Part shown: positions 45,886 to 54,735 of the stretch, in pieces
Numbering within the stretch: the first letter of the stretch is position 1
Layout of the letters: each line of letters opens with the position of its first letter
Assembly (NCBI RefSeq): GCF_011761345.1
Contig: NZ_JAASRY010000005.1
Span: 1-64,000 of the forward strand
Direction: 5' to 3'
From: Thalassobacillus devorans
Lineage (GTDB): Bacteria; Bacillota; Bacilli; Bacillales; Halobacillaceae
DNA: 64,000 bases
The notes under the pieces: generated by a model
Databases searched by the model: none
What the model saw: only the letters and a program-made list of their open reading frames with translations
What the model was told of the DNA's origin: nothing
Made by a program: the position numbers and the translations under genes

Positions 45886-47026
45886 TGCAATTGAAGCGGC
45901 CAGACAAAATGGCCGCTTTTTTTGTAAGTTTTTAACCCCAAACGATGCAGGGGTAAATGGAGCACACCAAGATGGAGTATATTTAAACATAGGTTCATGG
46001 GACATTTTCTTCAATGAAGTTTCCGTTCCAGCTACTGGAATAAGAGAAAGGTTAGTAATGATACATATAGACGGTTGGCAGCCATTTGAAAGTAGGATAG
46101 TTTATTATACTTCTAAGAAGGAATTTCGCATCACCCGTTTTTGGTCAAATGCTCCGTTTAATCGTAACGAAATGGTAGGAGCTTTAATTATATTTATACC
46201 ATTATCAAAAGAAGATTATAAAGTTTATATTTTTAATACAGAGGAAGAAATAGAAGAATTTTCTCAAACATTCTCATTGTCTCTTGCAGATAATTATACG
46301 GTTTATCATGAAGATGATATTATCGTGGCTGAAGAAACATTTGAAGATAAGGTATTAGAGTTAGTTGCGGGGTATAAAGATTTTCCGGAAACAGCTGTTA
46401 TGGCTGAAATATCACGCAGAGTTTATATGGAGTACTACAGTAAGAAGAAAATTCAACCTGATAAAGACTTAATTAACTGGGTAGATACTGAATATACGGT
46501 GTTCAGACTTATCGAACAGGAGGTATATAAAGATAAGCTTATTAGACCATTTGGAGAACTTCAGCCACTTCTGGACTTTGCAAGTAGTGCCTTGAATAGA
46601 AGGAAAAGCAGAGCTGGGAGAAGTTTAGAGCACCATATAAACTATATATTGACTAATGTAGGATTACCATTTGATAATCCTGGAAAAACAGAAGGAGAAA
46701 AGAAACCCGATTTTCTCCTACCATCTACAAACCACTATCATAATCCTGAATATCCTCAAGAGAATTTAATACTTTTGGGTGTCAAAACTACATGTAAAGA
46801 TAGATGGAGACAGGTATTAAGTGAAGGGGAAAGGATACCAAATAAACATCTTCTAACATTACAGCAGGGGATATCCGAAAACCAGTTAAAGGAAATGGAG
46901 AATGCCCATTTGCAGTTAGTTGTACCAAAACCATATCATAAGCAGTATCCGGAAGCATATAAAGAAAAAATATGGTCTGTTAGTAAGTTTATAGATTACG
47001 CAAATGAAAAATATACGTTAGTTTAA
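45857..47026 (+). CDS. EcoRII-family type IIE restriction endonuclease
   Basis: The 389-aa product has an N-terminal EcoRII-N-type effector domain ([21 protein letters not shown]) and the EcoRII catalytic domain: [14 protein letters not shown] (about 250), [10 protein letters not shown] (Asp285), [15 protein letters not shown] (Lys310) and [18 protein letters not shown]. These match the E. coli EcoRII sequence closely in pattern. Target CCWGG is inferred. Length is close to EcoRII (404 aa). The ATG at 45857 has GAGGAGGTC 10 bases upstream, inside the methylase gene. Confidence 0.93.
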   Translation: MQRELDNLPDAIEAARQNGRFFCKFLTPNDAGVNGAHQDGVYLNIGSWDIFFNEVSVPATGIRERLVMIHIDGWQPFESRIVYYTSKKEFRITRFWSNAPFNRNEMVGALIIFIPLSKEDYKVYIFNTEEEIEEFSQTFSLSLADNYTVYHEDDIIVAEETFEDKVLELVAGYKDFPETAVMAEISRRVYMEYYSKKKIQPDKDLINWVDTEYTVFRLIEQEVYKDKLIRPFGELQPLLDFASSALNRRKSRAGRSLEHHINYILTNVGLPFDNPGKTEGEKKPDFLLPSTNHYHNPEYPQENLILLGVKTTCKDRWRQVLSEGERIPNKHLLTLQQGISENQLKEMENAHLQLVVPKPYHKQYPEAYKEKIWSVSKFIDYANEKYTLV

Positions 47027-47055
47027 ATAAAGGCTCGCTTCGGCGGGTTTTTATT
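47026..47055. terminator. Bidirectional hairpin between EcoRII-type and vsr genes
   Basis: CTCGC-TTCG-GCGGG core flanked by AATAAA on the left and TTTTTATT on the right. It overlaps the last codons of the convergent vsr gene. Confidence 0.65.
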
Positions 47056-47461
47056 TAGCTTGATCAATAAATGCCGAAATCTTATTCACTGTTTCTTCCA
47101 AGTCTTCCTTTACTTCATGCTCCCATACCCGTAAGAGATTCCATTCCTTAGCCTCATAATGATTATTCACTTCTTTATCACGTTCTACATTTCTAGTTAA
47201 TTTCTTTTTCCAGAACTCTGTATTTGTCTTAGGCATATTGCCGTGCAAGTGGCACCGGTGGAAGAAACAGGAATCAATAAAAATGACTACTTTGTATTTT
47301 TTAATTGATATATCAGGTTTCCCTTTCAAATTTTTAGTATTTCTACGGAAACGATAGCCTCTCTTCCATAATTCACTGCTAACAATCTTTTCAAGCTTCG
47401 AAACAGACTTGATTGCTTTCATATTTTTTCTTCGCTGCTCTTTATTCATGACATCAGTCAT
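47051..47461 (-). CDS. vsr: Very-short-patch repair endonuclease Vsr
   Basis: Vsr nicks T:G mismatches that arise when 5-methylcytosine at CCWGG deaminates. The 136-aa protein has the family start NKEQRRKNMKAIKSVSKLEKIVSSELWKRGYRFRRN, the metal-binding GKPDIS, FIDSCFFHRCHLHGNMPKTN with zinc-type Cys/His residues and the NVERDKEVNNHYEAKEWNLLRVWEHE tail. The ATG at 47461 follows AGAGGTGAGCCT. It is convergent to the EcoRII-type gene and divergent from the nuclease gene at 47605. Confidence 0.95.
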   Translation of the reverse strand: MTDVMNKEQRRKNMKAIKSVSKLEKIVSSELWKRGYRFRRNTKNLKGKPDISIKKYKVVIFIDSCFFHRCHLHGNMPKTNTEFWKKKLTRNVERDKEVNNHYEAKEWNLLRVWEHEVKEDLEETVNKISAFIDQAK

Positions 47462-47558
47462 AGGCTCACCTCTACTTATACTCAAATACATATGCGATAC
47501 AGATTTAAAATGCTCCTATAATTAATTAATAATATTTGGTAAAATCTAAGTGTATTGG

Positions 47559-47578
47559 TCTATGAAAAATTTCATAGA
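47559..47578. promoter_or_regulatory. Palindromic operator candidate upstream of the DISARM-like operon
   Basis: TCTATGAAA-AA-TTTCATAGA is a perfect 9-bp inverted repeat with 2-bp spacing. It lies 26 bases before the ATG at 47605 and just after a possible -10 box TAAAAT (47540-47545). No dedicated control-protein gene is adjacent. Confidence 0.55.
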
Positions 47579-47604
47579 ATACTTAATTTACCTAGGAGGT
47601 CAAA

Positions 47605-48570
47605 ATGACTACGCTGTCTCTTGAAGTAATGAATGATTACTTATCTAGTAGTATAACCAGTAACCGTAAAACTGGACAATTAAACAGAAATAAATTGAAT
47701 GGACTATTGGCTGAGATCGATTTTCGGGAGTACTTAAATACGTTAGGTTTTGCTGAAAGGATTTCTGTAGGTGGATGGATTGCAAGGTCTGTAGGTGCTG
47801 GAAATTTTGGTGTTGAGACAGTTGCTATGTTTCCTGAGACTATATTCCCAAATCAAGACTACTCCCCTACTAGAACATTAACAAATCCCTCTCACGGATT
47901 ACATACGATTTGTTCTACTTTTCATCAGATTGGTATAAGAAGTTACTTCTGTACACCTTCTATACATAACATTAATGATACACATACCATATCATGGAAG
48001 GCTGTACAGTTAGGGCTTCCTACTGAACAGAATTATTATGACTTTCCTGATAATATTAATGGATTTAGTAATAGATCTAGGCGATATAATTTTTTAGGTT
48101 ATGAAACTGATGTTAGCGAGATACCTTCTAGGGCAATACCAGAGGAGTTTACCAAAGAACATTTGAGGGTTACATTTCAAAATCGGTATATGCAAGAAAC
48201 GTCCGATATTGATGGTATTTTATGGGGGAATCAATTTACTTATCCAATTGAAATAAAAGAGAAGACACCAGCCCCCGATTCTGCATTAGGTGAATACTTT
48301 GGACTAGACTTGGGACCATTCGTAAAGCTGGCATACTATGCTTCTAAGAGAGGAAACTTACATTCTTTATTTATTGTAAGAGAAATTGATAATACAGAGG
48401 ATAGAAATTTAGTCAATTGGTGGTTTATTCCATTTGAAAAATTGGCTCGATATGCTTCTTGGGTACCAAGGGCAGGAGGGAAAAATATGGTTGGAGGAGC
48501 AAGTGCCGTAGTTAAAATACCTAAAAACCAATTCGAGGAATTAAATCGGAATACTATTAACCAACTATGA
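47605..48570 (+). CDS. Predicted PD-(D/E)XK nuclease heading the DISARM-like operon
   Basis: I do not recognise the family of this 321-aa protein. It contains SDIDGILWGNQFTYPIEIKE, i.e. Asp201/Asp203 followed by Glu216-x-Lys218, which fits the catalytic core of PD-(D/E)XK restriction-type nucleases. The N-terminal half may be a recognition domain. TAGGAGGTC lies 4 bases before the ATG. The next gene's probable ATG overlaps its stop. It would supply the nuclease function in this gene set, where DrmC is not found. Confidence 0.6.
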   Translation: MTTLSLEVMNDYLSSSITSNRKTGQLNRNKLNGLLAEIDFREYLNTLGFAERISVGGWIARSVGAGNFGVETVAMFPETIFPNQDYSPTRTLTNPSHGLHTICSTFHQIGIRSYFCTPSIHNINDTHTISWKAVQLGLPTEQNYYDFPDNINGFSNRSRRYNFLGYETDVSEIPSRAIPEEFTKEHLRVTFQNRYMQETSDIDGILWGNQFTYPIEIKEKTPAPDSALGEYFGLDLGPFVKLAYYASKRGNLHSLFIVREIDNTEDRNLVNWWFIPFEKLARYASWVPRAGGKNMVGGASAVVKIPKNQFEELNRNTINQL

Positions 48571-49609
48571 AGAGAAGCCTTTTCCGCTTTGGCCTAATAC
48601 ATTAAATAGAAAAGAGCTTCATAAATTATTTGGTAGTCTTTCATATAAGTTAGAGGATGTGCATTTGATGAAAATGGATGTGTATAATATTCCTTTTTTT
48701 AATAATGGGTGGGCCTTATTTTTCTTAAAGCTAGGAGAATTATTTTATAAAGAGAATATTATTTGTGGTAACCAATCAAAGCTAAATATTGCTATTAGTA
48801 TACCATTTAACGACTATATAACCTATACCATAGGTGCTGGAATGGCTCATGCATTGTATTTAAACGACAGTTCAGATGACAATTTTTGGTTGAAAGATTT
48901 GAAAAAAGGTACTCTAGTTTTTTATTCTAGCCCTACGGAAAGCTCAACTGAAACGAGTTATATATACAATGGTTTATCGGATTTAGGTTACCCTACTTTA
49001 CAGGGTATAGGTGCAAATAGTGATATGGTAGTGACTCTTCAAAAGAAAGAGAGCTGGAAAAATATTCGTGTAGCTCCAGTGCAAAATAATTATAAAACCC
49101 AGCGTAACATAGAATATGATCCTTCAATAGAACATTTATCCCGGTTTTATGATAAAGGAATAAGTAATAAAATATTTAATCGTTCAATACCACTATTCTA
49201 TATCACGGCAAATGAAAGCCAGTTAAGAAGAGAGGCTAAACTTAAACTTAACAAATATTTATCGTTACAAGACTTTGTTAGGATAAGAAAGATTGGGGAA
49301 GGCAAACAATATTCATTTGTATGTGACTTACTTTCAAAAGATGAAAATGTAATCAGTGATGGAGCACCTTTTATTGTTGATGGAGCTAATTTATATATTA
49401 GGCATAGAAAGGAACTTATAAATGAAGCAAAGATAATTGTTCTTTCTAGAGAAAATCCTATGGACAGTAATATCGATGCTTTAGAAGAATTAGAATACGA
49501 ATTTATTACAAACAATACAGAAGAGGACCCGGAAACACTGGAGAAATTAAAAGAATTTCACCCCCCAAAAAATATTGAAATATTATGTTGGAGAGCATTT
49601 AATGAGTAA
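48567..49609 (+). CDS. Unrecognised protein, first of two in the DrmE position (5' end uncertain)
   Basis: From the ATG at 48668 the product is 313 aa (MKMDVYNIPFFNNGWALFFL ...). The frame stays open upstream to about 48570 and reads like coding sequence (PFPLWPNTLNRKELHKLFGS), but has no start codon. An ATG at 48567, overlapping the previous stop as ATGA, opens another frame that stops after 12 codons. One base change in 48570-48600 would join them into a protein of about 346 aa, so a frameshift is likely. Soluble, no known motif. It sits where drmE sits relative to drmA. Confidence 0.55.
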
Positions 49610-51173
49610 TAATCTAGACTTTATAAATAAAGTGTACGAGATATCTAACTCTTATAAAATCTATTATGCTAGGATTCAAAATTCAAAGCTTGAAGACTTA
49701 ATGCGGTTAGCACGAATTAAGTTTAATGGAGAAGAATATAATGATAAATTATTAGGTAAGTTTTTAATCCCCCTCCGTTTTATTTTATATAAAGTTTCTA
49801 CTTACTTGATCCCATATAATAATTTAGTTGAAGAGAAAAAAATGGTTGAACTAAGCAATACTCTAAACTCTATATTAAGTATTTATCCTGAAAAGCAAGA
49901 GTACAAGGTGTTATTTGACCTGCTGTCTGATTGTTTAAATAACAATAGGAACGATATTTCTGAATATCTAAGTAAAAATGTAATTAAATATAATTCCCAA
50001 GCTCATGCTATTGTGACAAAGCGCGAGCTTGATGATAGCCAAAAAAAGTATATTATTATGTCAACGGGCGTTGATAATATTTCATTTTACTCAGATAATA
50101 GTTTTAAAAATATGAGAGATACTTTTGATCTTGTGGTTTTTATAGGAAACGAGAATTACTTTGATTATTCATTTAATAATGTTCCAAGAGCTCCTGTGAA
50201 CTACTATGTCACTTTAAATATGTATAGTAATACATTTACAGATAATAACATGTTTAGTCATTTTAATGGTAAAAGTTATTATTCGACTCTTTACCAGGGA
50301 CTTCATAAAAAGTTTATTGTAGAAGGAGATGAAAAAAGCGCTTTAAAAGATAAAACTAATATATCTACAAATGAAACGGTAATGTACCCAAACATTGAAG
50401 AACCTACCATAAGTATAGGGCTACTTAAAGAAATAATTATAAAATTTAATTCAGAATCTGAAGAAAAAAGATTTATAAATGTAGTGCCTATAGAATTAAC
50501 ACAAAATAGGTTTATTTTACTGGCCAGTCATAACAAGAGGTATGAAGTGTTAACACTAGAGAAGAATTTAGAAAAAAAGTTGTTAGATGATATTACTACA
50601 GATGATTTTTTGCTAGTGCGTAATGAGAGTGAAGGGACCTTAATTAGAGAAGTAGCAAATGAGATGTTTATGGATCAGAATATCTTAATTTATAGGAAAC
50701 GACAACAAAGACTTAAAGAGCATTTACAGAAACTTGTAGATAAATATAGTGTAGAAAAGCTCTGTCTATTATTGGAAAAAAAAGGTTTAATAACAATTAA
50801 TGAATTAAAAATTAAAAACCTTTTAAAGGAAGAATCATTTAAACTTCAAAATAATCAAGAATTTTTAAAGCTTTTATATATATTAACAGGAAATAATAAA
50901 GAAAAAGCTTACAAGTTCTTTAAATCGTCACGTATGCTCTCAAACTTTCATATTCAAGCAGGACGAAAAATAAGTAAAGAAATTAGAGGAGCTATAAATG
51001 AAGCTGACCTGACTGTTTTATACGAAAACGGGACTCAAAAAATTGAATTATCTCAATACAAAGGAGCCTCATTTAATTTAGAAAAGATAAAGTCAATAAG
51101 CTCTGAACATTTCAAAGTACCTGTATCACAGGAAAAAAAAATTATCTATGCTGAAGATATTGGTTATTATTAA
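49602..51173 (+). CDS. Unrecognised protein, second of two in the DrmE position
   Basis: The 523-aa product starts MSNNLDFINKVYEISNSYKI. The ATG at 49602 overlaps the previous stop (ATGAGTAA), which is typical of coupled translation and is preferred over the alternative TTG at 49575. It is rich in Asn, Lys and Ser with a DTFDLVVFIGNENYFDYSF segment and a C-terminal coiled region. No membrane segments or catalytic motifs seen. The combined length of this and the upstream protein (about 840-870 aa) is similar to that I recall for DrmE; homology is not shown. Confidence 0.6.
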   Translation: MSNNLDFINKVYEISNSYKIYYARIQNSKLEDLMRLARIKFNGEEYNDKLLGKFLIPLRFILYKVSTYLIPYNNLVEEKKMVELSNTLNSILSIYPEKQEYKVLFDLLSDCLNNNRNDISEYLSKNVIKYNSQAHAIVTKRELDDSQKKYIIMSTGVDNISFYSDNSFKNMRDTFDLVVFIGNENYFDYSFNNVPRAPVNYYVTLNMYSNTFTDNNMFSHFNGKSYYSTLYQGLHKKFIVEGDEKSALKDKTNISTNETVMYPNIEEPTISIGLLKEIIIKFNSESEEKRFINVVPIELTQNRFILLASHNKRYEVLTLEKNLEKKLLDDITTDDFLLVRNESEGTLIREVANEMFMDQNILIYRKRQQRLKEHLQKLVDKYSVEKLCLLLEKKGLITINELKIKNLLKEESFKLQNNQEFLKLLYILTGNNKEKAYKFFKSSRMLSNFHIQAGRKISKEIRGAINEADLTVLYENGTQKIELSQYKGASFNLEKIKSISSEHFKVPVSQEKKIIYAEDIGYY

Positions 51174-51187
51174 AGGGGGAAAATTGA

Positions 51188-54100
51188 ATGGGGCTTAAAG
51201 AAAATATAGAGAATAGGGAAGAATTAATATCAAGTATAGCACAAGAATTAATAGGACCAATTAAAGTAAACCCAACAAACATGTTACCTCTGGATATAAG
51301 TGATCCTACTTTTAAGAATATAGAAGATACATATGAGAAATATTATAATTCTGAAAATTTAGAAGAAATTTTACAGGTCAACACACCATTAATCCAATAT
51401 TCTTCAGGCATACTTTTTCCATATGGCTCAGAAAAAGAACCATTGTTAGATCAAGAAAAAAATATCTTTCAAAAGGAAGAGGACACTCCAGCTTCTATAA
51501 CTGATGAAGGTTTAAAAAACATAGAATCTCTAATAAATCGATCTGGTGGGGAGAGCACAGAAAACCAAGAAGATAGTGTGGAGCTCATGCCGCAGAAAAA
51601 TGATTTTTCCCCAGCTAGCCTAGGGCTGAGCTATTTTGTTGAATTAGGTGAAGATAGCAATATATGTATAAAATTAAACGGTGGAGTATATAAAAAATTT
51701 ACTCCTAAATTGGCGAATGGCAGAAGGTTACGTGATTGGTGGAGTAGGGACCCTGTAGAGTCTGATTTAATTAAATTATCAAAGGAGCAGATTTATAATA
51801 ATAAAAGAATATTCTTTTCATTAACTGTTAAGGGACTAGATTTGCGTCTGCTCATTATTAATAGAAATATGGGGGACAATCGATTTTTAATGACTGTAAG
51901 TCTGACTAATGAAACTGAAGTATTAAAAAATCAACCACTTGACCAATATTGCTTGTTTCAAAGTCAAATTAGTATAACGGTTGCCCCGAAAAGTGGGGCG
52001 CTTTTCTTACCCTACCCAACGATAAATCCTAGTACAGAGAGTATGTATTTAGACGAAGATAAACAATCAAATGACTTATTATATAGAGAAGCTAAAACAT
52101 TTGCGCTTGGTCACGGATGTTCTGCTAATTGGAGTAAAGTCGAAAATAGCAAACAAATAGATAAAATTTTCTCAACCTTTTTGCCAGAATATGAGTCAAT
52201 GAGTATGACCCCGGATATTGTGGATGAGGAAGGAAACGAATTTTCAATTTCAATGTTAGAATTAGCAAGTCCATTGTCAGATTCTATTGAATCAATATTA
52301 GGTAAACTTGTTAGTTCTTATGAAAATTGGATTGAGTTAAGGCAACAAGAAGTTCATTCACTAAAAGAAAATTATGGCGCTACTCCTCAAAAACATATTG
52401 ATAAATGTAGGGAATCAGCAGAGCGTATGCGGATGGGAATTGAATATATTAAGAAAGACGACCATGTATACACTGCTTTTAAAATGGCTAATCATGCTAT
52501 GGCAATACAACAAAAAGTAGGTAATTCAATCAGAAAAGGTAAAGTAGAAAATGATAATCTTATTTTCAATCCCGAGTTAGTAACATTTGAAATTCCAAAA
52601 TTAGAGGATTTTGAAGAGTTTGAAGGAAATTGGAGAGCTTTTCAAATAGCTTTCTTTTTACTTTCTATACCTTCAGTAGCTGATGGAAAAAGCTTGGATC
52701 GGGAAACTGTTGATTTAATATGGTTCCCTACCGGTGGTGGAAAAACAGAAGCTTACTTAGGTGTGGCGGCTTTTTCAATGTTTTTAAGAAGGCTAAGAAA
52801 TAAAAATGACACTGGAACAGACCTGATAATGAGATATACTCTTCGCCTATTAACTACGGACCAATTTCAAAGGTCATCAAGATTGATTTGCTCAATGGAA
52901 ATGATAAGGAGAAAATATAGGAATGATTTAGGAGAGACACCTTTTTCGATTGGGATATGGTTAGGTTCAAAAACTACCCCAAACCAAAATGAAGGGGCTT
53001 ATGGTGCTAAAGAACAGCTCAAACAATGGAAAGAAGGAAATGATAAGAAAGCTTTTATTGTTAAGTCATGCCCTTGGTGTGGAGCAAGTTTAGGAAAATA
53101 TACTATAAAAAAAGAGACTTCTTATATGAATTCTGGTGGCCTAGCAGTAAGAAGAAGAAAAAATAAAAATACTAACGTAAGCTCTAAAATCTTTGGATAT
53201 GAATATAGCACAAAGGACAAAGAACTGAAAATCAAATGTCCTGATAAAAATTGTTCTTTTCACAAAGAGCTACCTATATATATTGTTGATGAAACTATAT
53301 ATGATAAAAAACCAACTTTTATAATAGGAACCATCGATAAATTTGCTATGCTTTCTTGGAAGCCGGAGGCTCGTTCTATATTTGGGTTGAATATGAATGG
53401 TGAAAGAGAGTTATCTCCGCCAAATTTAATTATTCAGGATGAGCTGCATTTAATTTCAGGCCCTCTTGGTTCTTTAACAGGTATGTATGAGGTGTTGATT
53501 GAAGAATTATCTACGGATTATCGTGAAAAATGTCCTGTCAAGCCAAAAATTATTTGTTCAACAGCTACTATTAGTCATTACGAGGACCAAATTTTATCTT
53601 TATATGGTCGCGATAAAAATAATTCCAAAATATTTCCTAGTCCAGGCTTATCACATGATGATTCTTTCTTTGCTAGAATTGCCCTTGAAGATAATCAATC
53701 ACCTTCTAGAGGAAGAAAATATTTAGGGGTATATTCTCCAACAATAGGAATGCAAATGTTGCAAGTTAAGATATACTCTATTCTACTTCAAAAAGTGATG
53801 GAATTTAGAGATGAGGAAAAAGATCCCTTTTGGACCTTGTTAAGCTTTTTTAACAGCATTCGTGAATTAGGAGGAGCATTGACTTTATTACAAACTGACG
53901 TACCAAGTTACTTAAATCAAATTAGAAAGAAACATAATATTAAAGATAAAAAGCTTACTAGATGGTTAAATAGTTTCTTGGAATTAACCTCACGTCTAGA
54001 TAGTGGGGAAGTTACGCAGGTTATAGATCAATTAAAAGTAAGGTATGGTACTGATAACATTGATGTATGTTTGGCATCTAATATTATAGAAGTGGGGGTA

Positions 54101-54730
54101 GATATAGATAGACTCTCATTGATGACAGTTGTTGGGCAACCTAAGAATACTGCGCAATACATTCAGGTAACCGGAAGGATAGGAAGGAAATGGAAAGAGA
54201 GGCCGGGCTTGGTTGTAACTTTATATAAATCAGGTATATCAAGAGATAAGTCACATTTTGAGCATTTTAGAGAATATCATGAAAAATTATATACAAAGGT
54301 TGAACCCACAAGTGTTACGCCTTTCTCAGACCCCTGTATTAGTAGAGGATTATATGGTTTAATCATTGGTTATTTAAGACAATTACACGGGGAGGATATA
54401 GCTTATTCCCCTGAAAATATTGGTAAATATGTCGAACCACTTAATGAGTTTAAAACGAAATTACTTAATAGAGTTAGAAAAGTTGACACTCAACAAGTTG
54501 ACCTAGTTGAAAAAAGTTTTGATGATTGCGTAAGACGTATCACTAAATTGGGAGCAAAACATTGGGAACAGAAAGAAGATGGTGGATACTTCTTAATGTA
54601 TCAATCGGGTAGTTATATCCCATCTATGTACAAAGAAACTGCTCGTCCGGTCCCAATGTCAATGAGAAGTGTTGATGCACCTTGCCACGGGGAAGTTTCA
54701 AATTCGTATTTGGTTGAGGAGTTGGAATAA
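51188..54730 (+). CDS. drmA: DrmA-like superfamily 2 helicase
   Basis: The 1180-aa protein is a large SF2 helicase: motif I IWFPTGGGKTEAYLG (about 515), motif II QDELHLISGPLGSL (about 751), motif III CSTATIS, and motif VI QYIQVTGRIGRKW (about 993). Between motifs I and II is an inserted zinc-ribbon-like region with CPWCG and CPDKNC cysteines. This matches DrmA of DISARM, the helicase that pairs with a DUF1998 protein. GGGGGAAAATTG precedes the ATG. It lies 5 bases before the DrmB-like gene. Druantia DruE and Dpd helicases are related alternatives. Confidence 0.85.
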   Translation: MGLKENIENREELISSIAQELIGPIKVNPTNMLPLDISDPTFKNIEDTYEKYYNSENLEEILQVNTPLIQYSSGILFPYGSEKEPLLDQEKNIFQKEEDTPASITDEGLKNIESLINRSGGESTENQEDSVELMPQKNDFSPASLGLSYFVELGEDSNICIKLNGGVYKKFTPKLANGRRLRDWWSRDPVESDLIKLSKEQIYNNKRIFFSLTVKGLDLRLLIINRNMGDNRFLMTVSLTNETEVLKNQPLDQYCLFQSQISITVAPKSGALFLPYPTINPSTESMYLDEDKQSNDLLYREAKTFALGHGCSANWSKVENSKQIDKIFSTFLPEYESMSMTPDIVDEEGNEFSISMLELASPLSDSIESILGKLVSSYENWIELRQQEVHSLKENYGATPQKHIDKCRESAERMRMGIEYIKKDDHVYTAFKMANHAMAIQQKVGNSIRKGKVENDNLIFNPELVTFEIPKLEDFEEFEGNWRAFQIAFFLLSIPSVADGKSLDRETVDLIWFPTGGGKTEAYLGVAAFSMFLRRLRNKNDTGTDLIMRYTLRLLTTDQFQRSSRLICSMEMIRRKYRNDLGETPFSIGIWLGSKTTPNQNEGAYGAKEQLKQWKEGNDKKAFIVKSCPWCGASLGKYTIKKETSYMNSGGLAVRRRKNKNTNVSSKIFGYEYSTKDKELKIKCPDKNCSFHKELPIYIVDETIYDKKPTFIIGTIDKFAMLSWKPEARSIFGLNMNGERELSPPNLIIQDELHLISGPLGSLTGMYEVLIEELSTDYREKCPVKPKIICSTATISHYEDQILSLYGRDKNNSKIFPSPGLSHDDSFFARIALEDNQSPSRGRKYLGVYSPTIGMQMLQVKIYSILLQKVMEFRDEEKDPFWTLLSFFNSIRELGGALTLLQTDVPSYLNQIRKKHNIKDKKLTRWLNSFLELTSRLDSGEVTQVIDQLKVRYGTDNIDVCLASNIIEVGVDIDRLSLMTVVGQPKNTAQYIQVTGRIGRKWKERPGLVVTLYKSGISRDKSHFEHFREYHEKLYTKVEPTSVTPFSDPCISRGLYGLIIGYLRQLHGEDIAYSPENIGKYVEPLNEFKTKLLNRVRKVDTQQVDLVEKSFDDCVRRITKLGAKHWEQKEDGGYFLMYQSGSYIPSMYKETARPVPMSMRSVDAPCHGEVSNSYLVEELE

Positions 54731-54735
54731 AATAT

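Noticed and set aside
49575-49601. Upstream TTG start for the 523-aa protein
   Set aside because: The ATG at 49602 overlaps the previous stop as ATGAGTAA, the usual coupled arrangement, and no ribosome site serves the TTG.
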